A stretch of DNA of 64,000 nucleotides, from positions 1,118,001-1,182,000 of the forward strand of contig NZ_CP106735.1 in the NCBI RefSeq assembly GCF_025639805.1. The letters run 5' to 3'. Position numbers and translations under genes: made by a program. Shown here in pieces: positions 31,905 through 40,673 of the stretch. This DNA comes from Reichenbachiella carrageenanivorans (lineage in GTDB: Bacteria; Bacteroidota; Bacteroidia; Cytophagales; Cyclobacteriaceae). The notes beneath the pieces were generated by a model, which had not been told where the DNA came from, did no database searches, and saw only the letters and a list, made by a program, of their open reading frames with translations. How positions within the stretch are numbered: position 1 is the stretch's first letter; every line of letters begins with the position of its first letter.

Positions 31905-33579
31905 GACCATATGGTATTTGATGGAATCCAGCGTGATGCTGGCCTGCCTCTATGCACTCTATGTATTGGTTTTGAGAAAGGAAACTTTCTTTATGCTCAA
32001 TAGATTCTATTTGATTGGGATCGTACTTTTTAGTTTGATTTTTCCGTTTTTGAGTTTTGATTTTAATCCAGCACCTGTCGCCAAAATACCCATTCAGGAA
32101 ATCAGCAAAGCCAGAACATCGTATTACGATGCTTTTGCCGATTGGACGTATGTCCAAACTTCTACAGCACCTATTGCTCCTTCCCCCTCTCTGTTTAGTG
32201 AAATCAACTGGATAGAAGTGGCGCTTTGGATGCTAATAGCTGTCTACTTGATTGGCGTAGTGGTTTGTTTGTCGCGCACAGTATTGACGATGCAGTGGAT
32301 CTACGGCTTGATTCGAAGACACTCACAAGCGTTGTTTGACAACATCAAAATCGTGAAACTGAAAAACCCAATGGCTCCTTTTTCATTTTTGAATTATGTC
32401 TTTGTGCATGAAGAAATGATAGGTACCACGGAATTTGATCACATCCTAGCTCATGAGCGAACGCATGTACAGCAGCTACATTCTTTAGACTTAATTTTTG
32501 TTCAATTATTGGCGGCCTTTTTCTGGTTCAATCCTGTGATCTGGCGGCTGATTAAATCCTTAAAAACTACACATGAATATATAGCAGATAACAACATCCT
32601 AAACGAGGGTTATTCCTTAGTTCAGTATCAGACCTTGCTTTTGAGACAATTGATCAGCAACAACTCTTACGGGTTGGTACACAACTTCAATTTATCATTT
32701 ATAAAAAAGAGAATAACCATGATGAAAAATAAAAAATCAGGCGGGTTCGGCAAAGTTAAAGTAGCTGGCGCCTTAGCATTCACGATAGTATTTAGTCTTG
32801 TAATGATTCAGTGCAACTCCACTACGGACGAAGCTGAAGTGGACAACACAGGCTTGGCCAGTAGCTTTGAGTTACCAAAAGTTCAAGATGTGGGTTACAC
32901 CAAGTATTTGGGGAAAAATTATAATATCATTCCCTTCAACATCACCAATAGTCAAGTCTATCAAAAAAGCACACCAACAGCGATCAAAGACATTGAATCT
33001 GCATTGCAAAAAGCAAATATCCAGTCTGATGATATCGTCTTGTTGGAAATTAATAAAAATCAAACGATGGGGTTTGTCAGAGAAGTACAAGATGAACTGA
33101 GAAGGCTCAACCAAAGGAAGATCCTTTACGTCAGCGAATCTGAATCTGGCAAGCTCATAGAAACGGCGATATTATTACCACCACTTCCTGGCGATGACAG
33201 ACCGGGTGTACCTCAACTACCAAAAATTGATGAGGAGTACATAGCAAAAACTGGCATTGATATTCTGAAAATTAACCTTGGAGAAGACGCAGGCAAGACA
33301 AATCAGGATCTTGTAAACGCTATGGTACGCAAGCACATAGAAATGGGCTCTACCAACTATTGTGTAAGTGCTAAGTTTGAAGATGATGATACCTATGACT
33401 CCTATTTGCGCAATTTGATCTACATCATGGAAGGATTCGATGTGATTTATCAAGAAAGAGCTTCGGAGATGTTTGGTGTAAACTTTTTCGAATTGGATAA
33501 GAACAACCCAACAGAATTGGCCCAATATCAAGCAATTCGTAAGGGAATACCACGGGCAATATCCATCGCCGAGAAATGA
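31897..33579 (+). CDS. BlaR1-like M56 membrane metalloprotease with unusual C-terminal extracytoplasmic domain
   Basis: A 560-residue membrane protein. The M56 peptidase part fills about residues 1-240: spans around 1-30 and 36-55, 105-130, and 195-215, with the zinc motif HERTH (H186, E187, H190) and the third ligand region THEYIADNN near 225-233. It is followed by a span at 288-305 ending in IQCNST and an extracytoplasmic tail of about 255 residues that has no beta-lactamase/penicillin-sensor motif; part of the tail (QSDDIVLLEINKNQTMGFVREV) has an ExbD-like flavour. The gene overlaps blaI by 8 bp. Likely role: senses an envelope signal, then cleaves or inactivates the BlaI repressor. Confidence 0.85.
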   Translation: MDKTIWYLMESSVMLACLYALYVLVLRKETFFMLNRFYLIGIVLFSLIFPFLSFDFNPAPVAKIPIQEISKARTSYYDAFADWTYVQTSTAPIAPSPSLFSEINWIEVALWMLIAVYLIGVVVCLSRTVLTMQWIYGLIRRHSQALFDNIKIVKLKNPMAPFSFLNYVFVHEEMIGTTEFDHILAHERTHVQQLHSLDLIFVQLLAAFFWFNPVIWRLIKSLKTTHEYIADNNILNEGYSLVQYQTLLLRQLISNNSYGLVHNFNLSFIKKRITMMKNKKSGGFGKVKVAGALAFTIVFSLVMIQCNSTTDEAEVDNTGLASSFELPKVQDVGYTKYLGKNYNIIPFNITNSQVYQKSTPTAIKDIESALQKANIQSDDIVLLEINKNQTMGFVREVQDELRRLNQRKILYVSESESGKLIETAILLPPLPGDDRPGVPQLPKIDEEYIAKTGIDILKINLGEDAGKTNQDLVNAMVRKHIEMGSTNYCVSAKFEDDDTYDSYLRNLIYIMEGFDVIYQERASEMFGVNFFELDKNNPTELAQYQAIRKGIPRAISIAEK

Positions 33580-33586
33580 ATCTTTC

Positions 33587-33619
33587 AAATAGCCAAGGGG
33601 TTAAATCCTTGGCTATTTT
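33587..33619 (+). terminator. Terminator after the M56 gene
   Basis: AAATAGCCAAGG (33587-33598), loop GGTTAAAT, CCTTGGCTATTT (33607-33618), then T. Perfect 12-bp stem between convergent genes; on the minus strand the 5' A's also give a short T run, so it could serve both directions. Confidence 0.85.
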
Positions 33620-33632
33620 GATTTCTTATACC

Positions 33633-34703
33633 TCATCCGGCTGTAGGTTTTTTCACTTCACGCTTGGGCTTCGTATTTGGCTTCTTCGCGTACTTCTCAT
33701 CCAATCGAACGCTTTCTTTCTCTATAAACAAAATCAACTCATCAAAATCATTTTGTGAAACCACACGGCCTTCCTTGAGTGGAAAAATTCTAGCCACGGG
33801 AAACCGAGCATTGAGCTTGATGGTGAGGTCATAATAATTTCGGAGTCGTTCGTCTGGGATATCCAAAATGCAGGGGACTTCTCTTTGAACATCTTCTGGT
33901 AAGAGCCAAGGCACCAATTCAGACCCATTTTGCATGTATCTTTTGAGCAACAGTCTTTTGTTAGGGATCGCCTTTTCACGTGTCCACCACAAATCTTCCA
34001 CCTTTTCCATCGCTAAAAACGTTTCTTCTATCTCATCTACAGCCACTAGCGATTTCAGCGTAGAAGCTAACAACTGTGTGATGGCTTCTTCATACTCCAG
34101 TTCGCTTTGCAAAGCCAATATACCCAATCGTGCCCCCAATAAATTAGAATATAAATCTTCTGGCGAAAAACTAGAAAAACGCTCAGGTACCATCGGGATA
34201 TATGAAGCACCAAACCAGGTACTGATCTCATGCCAAACAGAGAGATCATAAGCCATGCGCCCAGCCAGTTCATACCGATCTACATGACTAGGTATCGAAG
34301 ATTTTTTTAGTGTAAGCATCTTTGGGCCTCCTTCGGTACCCAACGCTAAAGTAATCACATCTTTAGTCTCTTCTGAGGTGAGCATAACATACAAATAAGC
34401 CGTCCAATCTGCATAATCGCGCAAATGCCCCAAATCCACAAAACCGCCTTTTTGGGTATAAATAATGCCATTGCCTTCGGATGGCCCTCCCAAATACCGG
34501 TGCGTACCCAAGTCGTCCAACGACATGATATCCGTTTTTTTCACAAAAGGAATCCTTCCCACACTCACCTCTGAGCCAAAAGCACAACAAATACGAATGA
34601 CCTTCGCTGGCGGATGAGCCAACTCTTTAGCAGAAAGTACAGGTGCTTTAGCTTGGGCTGGTGCTATAAGTACCACCCACAAACTGATAAAAATCCACTT
34701 CAT
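33633..34703 (-). CDS. DUF4056-family secreted protein
   Basis: A 356-residue protein with a signal peptide (MKWIFISLWVVLIAPAQAKA). The family mark is the N-terminal stretch from PPAKVIRICCAFGSEVSVG through YLGGPSEGNGIIYTQKGGFVDLGHLRDYADWTAYLY; these fit DUF4056, whose function is not known. A GxDLGHLRDxADW segment and a conserved SVWHEISTWFG are reminiscent of a metal- or nucleophile-dependent hydrolase, but no mechanism is established. C-terminal tail Lys/Pro-rich (KPNTKPKREVKK). It follows the DUF1704 gene by 1 bp, so the two form an operon. Confidence 0.82.
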   Translation of the reverse strand: MKWIFISLWVVLIAPAQAKAPVLSAKELAHPPAKVIRICCAFGSEVSVGRIPFVKKTDIMSLDDLGTHRYLGGPSEGNGIIYTQKGGFVDLGHLRDYADWTAYLYVMLTSEETKDVITLALGTEGGPKMLTLKKSSIPSHVDRYELAGRMAYDLSVWHEISTWFGASYIPMVPERFSSFSPEDLYSNLLGARLGILALQSELEYEEAITQLLASTLKSLVAVDEIEETFLAMEKVEDLWWTREKAIPNKRLLLKRYMQNGSELVPWLLPEDVQREVPCILDIPDERLRNYYDLTIKLNARFPVARIFPLKEGRVVSQNDFDELILFIEKESVRLDEKYAKKPNTKPKREVKKPTAG

Positions 34704-34704
34704 C

Positions 34705-35955
34705 TTAACTGTTTAACACCTCTTCATAATGCACTTTCAGACGATCCAGATTGATACCATTCAAAAAAGAAGAATAGCTCAAATAAGACAACAAAAACCT
34801 TTTATCCTTGATCCATGGAGGGAAAAATTGAGGTTTTTCAATCAAGCCCATTTGGGAAAGCTGCTTGAGTACCGGCAAATCCATGATGTCTAACTTACCA
34901 CAAAACAATAGATCCAAATATTCGAGTTTTCCCTTGCTGATTGCTACACGCAAAAAATTGTGTACAGTGATCAGTCCTTCCAAATACACCAAGTCCTTGG
35001 TAAATGGCGCTTTACCTGTTACTAAACCGCCCCTAAACACCCGCTTGGTGCTTTCAAAAGATTGATCGGTATTGTCGGTCTTCTCCAGATAATATTGATA
35101 CACATCCAAAAAGCTGGCGCCGTCTATTGCCATCTGAATGGCAATGACTCTATCCGACAATCGCTGCAAACGGTCCAAGTCGATAGATCCCGTGATAAAC
35201 TCGGCAAATACGGCCAAGCCTTCTTGGGTTTTAGTCGTCCCAGGATGCCCTTCGCGTAGTATCTTTAGATTGGGCTGCATATAGCCGTTGAGAGAGGTTG
35301 CCACGTGCACGAATAGCTCATGCTGAATAAGCTGATTCACATCCTTGTCGGTAAAGGTCGCTGTCGGTCTCAAAAACACTCTTCGCCTACCCGCCAACGC
35401 ATTAGAAGCCAGCGTTTCATCCATCACAATCTCTGGCGCCAATTCTCCAAAACTGTCCTTCACGACTTTTCGCATGCTTTTAGCCAAAGCCTCAGCACTA
35501 AATTTAGCCTCTAAAGGCGCTCCGAGATCCATGTTTTTTACATTGTCGAAAATCGAATCGAAGTGATGCGCCAACTCTAGCGTGGTATGCAGTCCATTTT
35601 GCAATGCATCTTTGGGTTTTCCATAGAGCGCCTCCGCATGGGTGAAAAACTCGGCTGTACCTCGTGTACTTAGCAACAAGGCGCTACTTTCTATTTTATT
35701 AGCAATAGATGTAGCCCAACTATTGACTGGATTAGACGCCCCTCCTATCATTGTTCTCAGGCCTTTGACCTGATTCAATACAGGTTTAGGATCATAGGGG
35801 TCATAACTGACCACAGGCAGTTTCTTTGCTTTATTTTTGAAAAATTCGTCTTTGACCTCTTGCGACCAAGCGATATTTCTCAGGATACGAACCGATGATG
35901 CCGCTACCTGCAATCGGTCGCTGATCTCAATGATTCGCTTTTTCTCTGCATCCAT
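34705..35955 (-). CDS. DUF1704 putative metallopeptidase (QEGLA-motif, MATCAP-related)
   Basis: A 416-residue soluble protein. Zinc-type motifs: H212-E213-L-F-V-H217 (an HExxxH arrangement) and Q244-E-G-L-A248 with a following Glu252 (AVFAEF). In bacteria the family is annotated as the QEGLA-motif flavohemoglobin-expression modulator; the eukaryotic relative KIAA0895L (MATCAP) is a tubulin tyrosine carboxypeptidase, which supports a peptidase role. No signal peptide. A Tyr- and Arg-rich middle (RRVFLRPTATFTDKDVNQLI) precedes the motif. The DUF4056 gene follows 1 bp downstream. Actual substrate unknown. Confidence 0.87.
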   Translation of the reverse strand: MDAEKKRIIEISDRLQVAASSVRILRNIAWSQEVKDEFFKNKAKKLPVVSYDPYDPKPVLNQVKGLRTMIGGASNPVNSWATSIANKIESSALLLSTRGTAEFFTHAEALYGKPKDALQNGLHTTLELAHHFDSIFDNVKNMDLGAPLEAKFSAEALAKSMRKVVKDSFGELAPEIVMDETLASNALAGRRRVFLRPTATFTDKDVNQLIQHELFVHVATSLNGYMQPNLKILREGHPGTTKTQEGLAVFAEFITGSIDLDRLQRLSDRVIAIQMAIDGASFLDVYQYYLEKTDNTDQSFESTKRVFRGGLVTGKAPFTKDLVYLEGLITVHNFLRVAISKGKLEYLDLLFCGKLDIMDLPVLKQLSQMGLIEKPQFFPPWIKDKRFLLSYLSYSSFLNGINLDRLKVHYEEVLNS

Positions 35956-36037
35956 AACTTTATGAAGTATAAAACCTCAATAAAAATACAGCAGGAGCAA
36001 ATGATAATGATATATTAATCCTTTATTTATTTACACA

Positions 36038-36080
36038 AAAGAGCCCCCTTGGTGCTATCTGGTCACCAAGGGGGCTCTTT
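36038..36080. terminator. Strong bidirectional hairpin terminator
   Basis: AAAGAGCCCCCTTGGTG (36038-36054) and CACCAAGGGGGCTCTTT (36064-36080), a perfect 17-bp stem with a 9-nt loop, 18 bp after the M28 peptidase stop. On the minus strand the U tract follows at 36040-36037. Confidence 0.88.
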
Positions 36081-36098
36081 CACTATTATCGTAAGGTT

Positions 36099-37472
36099 TT
36101 AAAACCCTTCTTGGTCGATAAGGTAAATCAACGCTGCCATAGAAGCCGCTCCCAGTTCCAATTCACGCTTGTTTACTTTATCAAAAGTGTCTTCTGCCGT
36201 GTGATGATAGTCGAAATAGCGCTGTGAATCAGGCATCAGCCCAATCAGCACGGTACCCTGATCCTCTAGTGGGTTGATGTCTGCGCCTCCATAGCCTTTC
36301 ACCATTTTTCGCAATTCATAAGGAGCCAATAACGGTACCCAGCTTTGCATTTTGGTCAATACTGCATCGGTAGACTTGATCCCAAACCCTCTAGGTGTGA
36401 ACCCTCCTGCATCTGACTCCAAAGCCGCCAAATGCTTTTCCCCTTTTTCTTTGGCCACACGAGCATATTCCAAACCGCCACGTAAGCCATTTTCTTCGTT
36501 CATATACATCACCGCTCTAATTGTACGCTTGGGGCGAATGCCTGTGGCTTTGAAAATCCTGACGGCTTCTATCGCCTGTACACAGCCAGCCCCATCGTCA
36601 TGGGAACCGTCACCTACATCCCAAGAATCAAGGTGGCCAGCCACTACAATGTACTCATTGGGTAGGGTAGTTCCGGTCAGCTCTCCGATTACATTGTACG
36701 AAAGTACATCGGGTAGCATCTCGCAGTGTGTTTCCATATAAAACTGCAGTCCTTTGTTAGTCTTCAAGGTTTTGCTCAGATAGTTGGCACCTATGGTACT
36801 GATAGCTACGGCTGGAATTTGTGTCACGCCATCTTCATAAATGAGTGTCCCTGTATGTGGTACATCGTCGAGTGCCAATGTAAGCGACCTCACCACTACA
36901 CCTACAGCTCCGTATTTGGCGGCAGCCGAAGGACCTACCACACGCTGGTCTCCTGCACCACCATAAGCATGACCTGTATTGATATGTTTGGCATCCATCG
37001 GCCTATTGAAAAACACGATTTTACCTTCAATATTCTTCTTACCTAGTTTTTCCAATTCTTCTAGGCTTTGTAGTTCGATTACCTCGGCCAAAAGGCCTGA
37101 CGGACCTGTGCCTACACTATTACCAAGGGCAATCACGTTCATGTCTTGCGATCCAAAAGTTTTTGCATTTACGATTCTACCTATTTCCTTTTGTCCACGT
37201 ACCCAATGTGGCACCATCACTTCTTGCAAATAGACCTTGTCGAAACCCAGCGCTTCCATTTGCTGGCGGGTGTACTCCACTGCTGCAGCTGCCGAAGGTG
37301 AACCACTCAATCTATGACCGATATTTAGCGACAAATATTCGAGCATGGGATAAGACTGTCCGTTGGTCAGCGCCTCGTCGAAGATGGTACGGAGATTTTT
37401 TTCGTGATCTTGCGCTTGAGTAGACACTAGAGCGATAAGCAGCAATACTGCTGCGAGCAAACATTTTTTCAT
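36099..37472 (-). CDS. Secreted M28-family zinc metallopeptidase
   Basis: A 457-residue exported aminopeptidase-like protein with signal peptide (MKKCLLAAVLLLIALVSTQAQ). A PA-type inserted domain lies about residues 115-240 (GPSGLLAEVIELQ ... IPAVAISTIGANYL), and the M28 catalytic part follows: AGHLDSWDVGDGSHDDGAG gives H280, D282, D293; MNEENGLRGGLEY gives the catalytic and zinc-binding Glu 326/327; ESDAGG gives Asp354; YHHTAEDTFDKV near the C-terminus gives the last His. All expected zinc and catalytic residues are present. Family members are plasma glutamate carboxypeptidase/aminopeptidase-like. Alone, ended by a strong terminator. Confidence 0.93.
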   Translation of the reverse strand: MKKCLLAAVLLLIALVSTQAQDHEKNLRTIFDEALTNGQSYPMLEYLSLNIGHRLSGSPSAAAAVEYTRQQMEALGFDKVYLQEVMVPHWVRGQKEIGRIVNAKTFGSQDMNVIALGNSVGTGPSGLLAEVIELQSLEELEKLGKKNIEGKIVFFNRPMDAKHINTGHAYGGAGDQRVVGPSAAAKYGAVGVVVRSLTLALDDVPHTGTLIYEDGVTQIPAVAISTIGANYLSKTLKTNKGLQFYMETHCEMLPDVLSYNVIGELTGTTLPNEYIVVAGHLDSWDVGDGSHDDGAGCVQAIEAVRIFKATGIRPKRTIRAVMYMNEENGLRGGLEYARVAKEKGEKHLAALESDAGGFTPRGFGIKSTDAVLTKMQSWVPLLAPYELRKMVKGYGGADINPLEDQGTVLIGLMPDSQRYFDYHHTAEDTFDKVNKRELELGAASMAALIYLIDQEGF

Positions 37473-37609
37473 GATTGGATCGTTGATTAGTCTGAAAAAT
37501 AATTGTGTGACAAGATTAAACTTTAGCCTTTTGAATTCACCAATATCTACTCACATTTTTAGAAAACATTACATGAGTGGCTCAAAGCCCTCATGGGTTG
37601 GCTTATTCC

Positions 37610-39994
37610 TCACTCAGGACGTAATGCCAGTGGCTGACCTGCCTGCTGCATAATTTCTTCTTTGTTCATCAACTGCCTTCTGTATTCGCCTTTCACGTAC
37701 ATTTCGGCTTGGTCTGCATAGTGTGGAGACAGGACATTGCCTGAGTTGCCTGTGGGCAATATGCTCCAGCTGTTGCCCTCCACGTCTGCAAAGTCTACAA
37801 TCCGTCTGGTAGAAGGCCCCGCCAATGTTTTGTATTGTCCATCTGCCGTCCAGCGATAGATATAGTTGTTGATTACTTCGTTGTTGCCTGGTACAGCAAA
37901 GGGACCAACATTGAAAAATTTTCTAAGCAATTCTACAGCACCCAGCACATGGCCATGCTCTAGCGTATGTACCCGCCCCCATGTCCATTGGCTCATGTCT
38001 TTGCCTAACTGCTTTTCTAATTCTATTAAGCCATCCGTAAAGGCCGTTGTGATAATTTGTGAACGGGTTTCTATCTCTGGCGTATGAGGATTGTCCCACC
38101 AGCGCGAACTGTCATTAGCAAAGAGCAGCTGGTAGCTGCGTTTCATAAGATGTGTTTTCATGTAAATGTCAAAACCTTCCGCTCCGAGTTTATTCATAAA
38201 GATACCTTCCTGTATTTTATATATCAGTTTGTTGTAAATAGTGGGGGCTATGCCGTCTAACGGATAATTGCCCTCCCAATTACCCAAAAGGTGAATGGCT
38301 TCTTCTTCGTTTTCCGAATTGACGAGTTTATCATCTATGGCAGCCAGTATCGATGCCACCACTTCGGGTGAATTTTCTGACGTCACATCTAGCATCATCT
38401 GTTTGGTGTCTTCCACATCCCACCGCTTGTCTTCGCTCAGCAAATGGTCTATCCTTCTGGCTCTGTCCTCTGGCAAATAGTAGCCTGGCACGAGAAGGCC
38501 CTTGGTGGTATCGGTCTGATTGTTGGCACTATAGACATAGCCCCAAGGTGTGTTTTCGGCTTTGGGGTTGTAGGTGAAATCATAGAACCCGAGCACGTCG
38601 TTGGCTCCCGACTGACCGTCTAAAATCAGCTTAGAATTGACCCCCTTGGCGCGCTTCATCAGGTGAGCCGACGACCAGCGGGCGTAGTTATTCTGATGAT
38701 CTCCATACATGACATTGAGTCCAGGACCATGGATCTGGGCTACGGTATTTCTCATGTCTGTAAAATTTTTGATGTGTGAAAAATTGTAAGTCACCTCCAA
38801 TATTTTTCCACTTTTTTGGGTGTAGACCCAATACAAAGAAACTGGTGGCCAATTATCATCTAGTGCCAGCGCTTCGTTCATCACGGGGCCATGGTGGGTG
38901 TGTTTGATACTCATTTCGACGGCCGTCGAATCTTTGACTATAATTCGCTCCTGTCTGACCTCATAGGGTCGAGCCTCCTCTTTATACAAATATTCGTTAG
39001 GATTGTCTGGGTTGGTTTTTTCAAAATACAAATCAATGTCGTCATTTTCAAACATGGTTAATCCCGTAGCATATTGCCTATTGTGTCCCATGATAGCAAA
39101 AGGATATCCCGCCAAATAATACCCGTAAAAGCTGGTCTCTGGTGTTTCTATATGAGCCTCATACCATACTGCTGGTTGTGAAAATCCAATGTGAGGATCG
39201 TTGGCCAAAATGACCTTGCCCGACTTCGTTTTTTTACCGCCCAATACCCAGCTGTTGCTCCCAATCATCGGGGCAGCTGGCAGATCTAACAGAATCTGAT
39301 CGATGCGCAAGGCCATCTGATCCATAGACGAAGCTGCCACGAAGCTTTTCATGCGTGTGTTCGTAGGGTGAATAGCTACATCCAGATCATTGAGATAGTC
39401 GGCACCATACTCCTGTAAAATTCGGGTAACAATAGGTTCGGTTTTTTGTGCGGCAGCAAAACTAAAAGACATATAGCCCATGGTGTTGTAGACATCGATA
39501 AGCGAAAAAGGTGTTTTGTCCACTCCCACAAGCGTAAACTCTATAGGTGTAGGGCCTTGGTCGATAAAGGCATTGATGCCAGCCAAATAGGCCTGAGCAG
39601 CAGCTTTGATCTTGGGATCGCCATGGGCTTCGAATTCCACAAGCGTCTGCTCTGAATACTGCTGCAAGCCCATGGCACGAAAGAGCTTATCTACCTTGAG
39701 CAACTTGCTACCAAATATCTCAGACAAACGACCTGGAGCGATCCTGCGGACAACCTCCATCTGCCATAAGCGGTCTTGTGCATGGGCATAGCCCAATGTT
39801 CGATAGGCATCGACTTCATTGTCGGCATAGATGTGTGGAATACCAAAATCGTCGTAATAAATAGTGGCCTCTGATGTAAGACCCGGCAATGATACCTCGC
39901 CGCTATATTGAGGCTTGAGGGATTGCAAATACCAAAAGGTGGCCACACCGATGAGCACAAATACCAATAGAATAGTTAGTGTTTTCTTTAGCAT
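37610..39994 (-). CDS. Penicillin acylase family protein (Ntn hydrolase)
   Basis: A 794-residue exported or membrane-anchored N-terminal-nucleophile hydrolase. It starts with a hydrophobic anchor/signal (MLKKTLTILLVFVLIGVATFW), then the alpha-chain features DDFGIPHIYADNEVDAYRTLGYAHAQDRLWQMEVVRR. Autoprocessing would occur at G245-S246 in APMIGSNSWVLGG, where Ser246 is the new N-terminal nucleophile. The beta chain has ANDPHIGFSQPAVWYEAHI and MFENDDIDLYFEK. Substrates range from beta-lactam side chains to acyl-homoserine lactones and phenylacetyl compounds, not decidable here. It may be read with the M28 peptidase gene 137 bp downstream. Confidence 0.94.
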   Translation of the reverse strand: MLKKTLTILLVFVLIGVATFWYLQSLKPQYSGEVSLPGLTSEATIYYDDFGIPHIYADNEVDAYRTLGYAHAQDRLWQMEVVRRIAPGRLSEIFGSKLLKVDKLFRAMGLQQYSEQTLVEFEAHGDPKIKAAAQAYLAGINAFIDQGPTPIEFTLVGVDKTPFSLIDVYNTMGYMSFSFAAAQKTEPIVTRILQEYGADYLNDLDVAIHPTNTRMKSFVAASSMDQMALRIDQILLDLPAAPMIGSNSWVLGGKKTKSGKVILANDPHIGFSQPAVWYEAHIETPETSFYGYYLAGYPFAIMGHNRQYATGLTMFENDDIDLYFEKTNPDNPNEYLYKEEARPYEVRQERIIVKDSTAVEMSIKHTHHGPVMNEALALDDNWPPVSLYWVYTQKSGKILEVTYNFSHIKNFTDMRNTVAQIHGPGLNVMYGDHQNNYARWSSAHLMKRAKGVNSKLILDGQSGANDVLGFYDFTYNPKAENTPWGYVYSANNQTDTTKGLLVPGYYLPEDRARRIDHLLSEDKRWDVEDTKQMMLDVTSENSPEVVASILAAIDDKLVNSENEEEAIHLLGNWEGNYPLDGIAPTIYNKLIYKIQEGIFMNKLGAEGFDIYMKTHLMKRSYQLLFANDSSRWWDNPHTPEIETRSQIITTAFTDGLIELEKQLGKDMSQWTWGRVHTLEHGHVLGAVELLRKFFNVGPFAVPGNNEVINNYIYRWTADGQYKTLAGPSTRRIVDFADVEGNSWSILPTGNSGNVLSPHYADQAEMYVKGEYRRQLMNKEEIMQQAGQPLALRPE

Positions 39995-40104
39995 GATTGG
40001 GGTTCATGTGATGAATGATCAAGTTAGCTACTCTACGTTTTTCGAACAAACGAGTTATTTGTTTTAATTTATTTGGTGGTAAAGTCGCTTGTTAGATGTT
40101 GATT

Positions 40105-40136
40105 TTCCCTCCCCCTAGCTCCCTCAAGGGAGAAAT
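40105..40136. repeat. Possible degenerate intergenic repeat with CTCCC/GGGAG hairpin
   Basis: A run of CCCTCCCCCTAGCTCCCTCA followed by AGGGAG in the 251-bp gap between the TerB-like and penicillin acylase genes resembles Bacteroidota intergenic elements of the form CCCCCTnAGGGGG. The inner hairpin is CTCCC-TCAA-GGGAG. No second copy in the window was seen; low confidence. Confidence 0.25.
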
Positions 40137-40245
40137 AGCTGCTAGCGGTAATGGCTATGTGAAACAGCGTAGACCGTAGCTATAGAGGGATATTAGTCGG
40201 GCAATAGGTGTATCTTGACAGGAGTTTTTGAAGGGTTAGCATAGG

Positions 40246-40641
40246 CTATTTCAAAAATTTCTGAAGTCTTTTTTTGAGTTGGAGCTTTTCGGAGCGGATC
40301 ACTAGGTTTTTGTGCACGAGTGGGTACATTTCCATCACAGCACCAAGGCCATAGCCCAATTTCATGGCAATTTGCTGACAAAAGAGTACTTCTTCATTAT
40401 AGACTTCGTCGTCTATTTTCATCAGTTGGATGATGGAATACAGAAACTCAAACTTATCATCTTCACTAAGTGATGTCAAATCTCCCAGCTGACCCGCTGG
40501 ACTATTGATAATCTCCTGAATAGCCTCTTCGCTCAAACCATGGGCCTCACCTATCCGGTTGATCAACCTCAGCTCACGCTCATCGATGTCCCCATCGCTG
40601 CTCGCGAGCTGGGCTAGTGCTTTGAGTTGTTCTTTTACCAT
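40246..40641 (-). CDS. TerB-like tellurite-resistance/DUF-type helical protein
   Basis: A 131-residue, all-helical cytoplasmic protein. The TerB pattern shows as LAQLASSDGDIDERELRLINRIGEAHGLSEEAIQEII followed by FLYSIIQLMKIDDEVYNEEVLFCQQIAMKLGY, a twofold arrangement with acidic loops (SSDGDIDERE and KIDDEVYNEE) that bind metal in TerB. Its function outside Ter clusters is unknown; no other ter gene is near. It lies 32 bp downstream of the AsmA-like gene and may be read with it. Confidence 0.85.
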   Translation of the reverse strand: MVKEQLKALAQLASSDGDIDERELRLINRIGEAHGLSEEAIQEIINSPAGQLGDLTSLSEDDKFEFLYSIIQLMKIDDEVYNEEVLFCQQIAMKLGYGLGAVMEMYPLVHKNLVIRSEKLQLKKRLQKFLK

Positions 40642-40673
40642 AGTCTCTGCTAATGAATCTATAGCAAGATACC

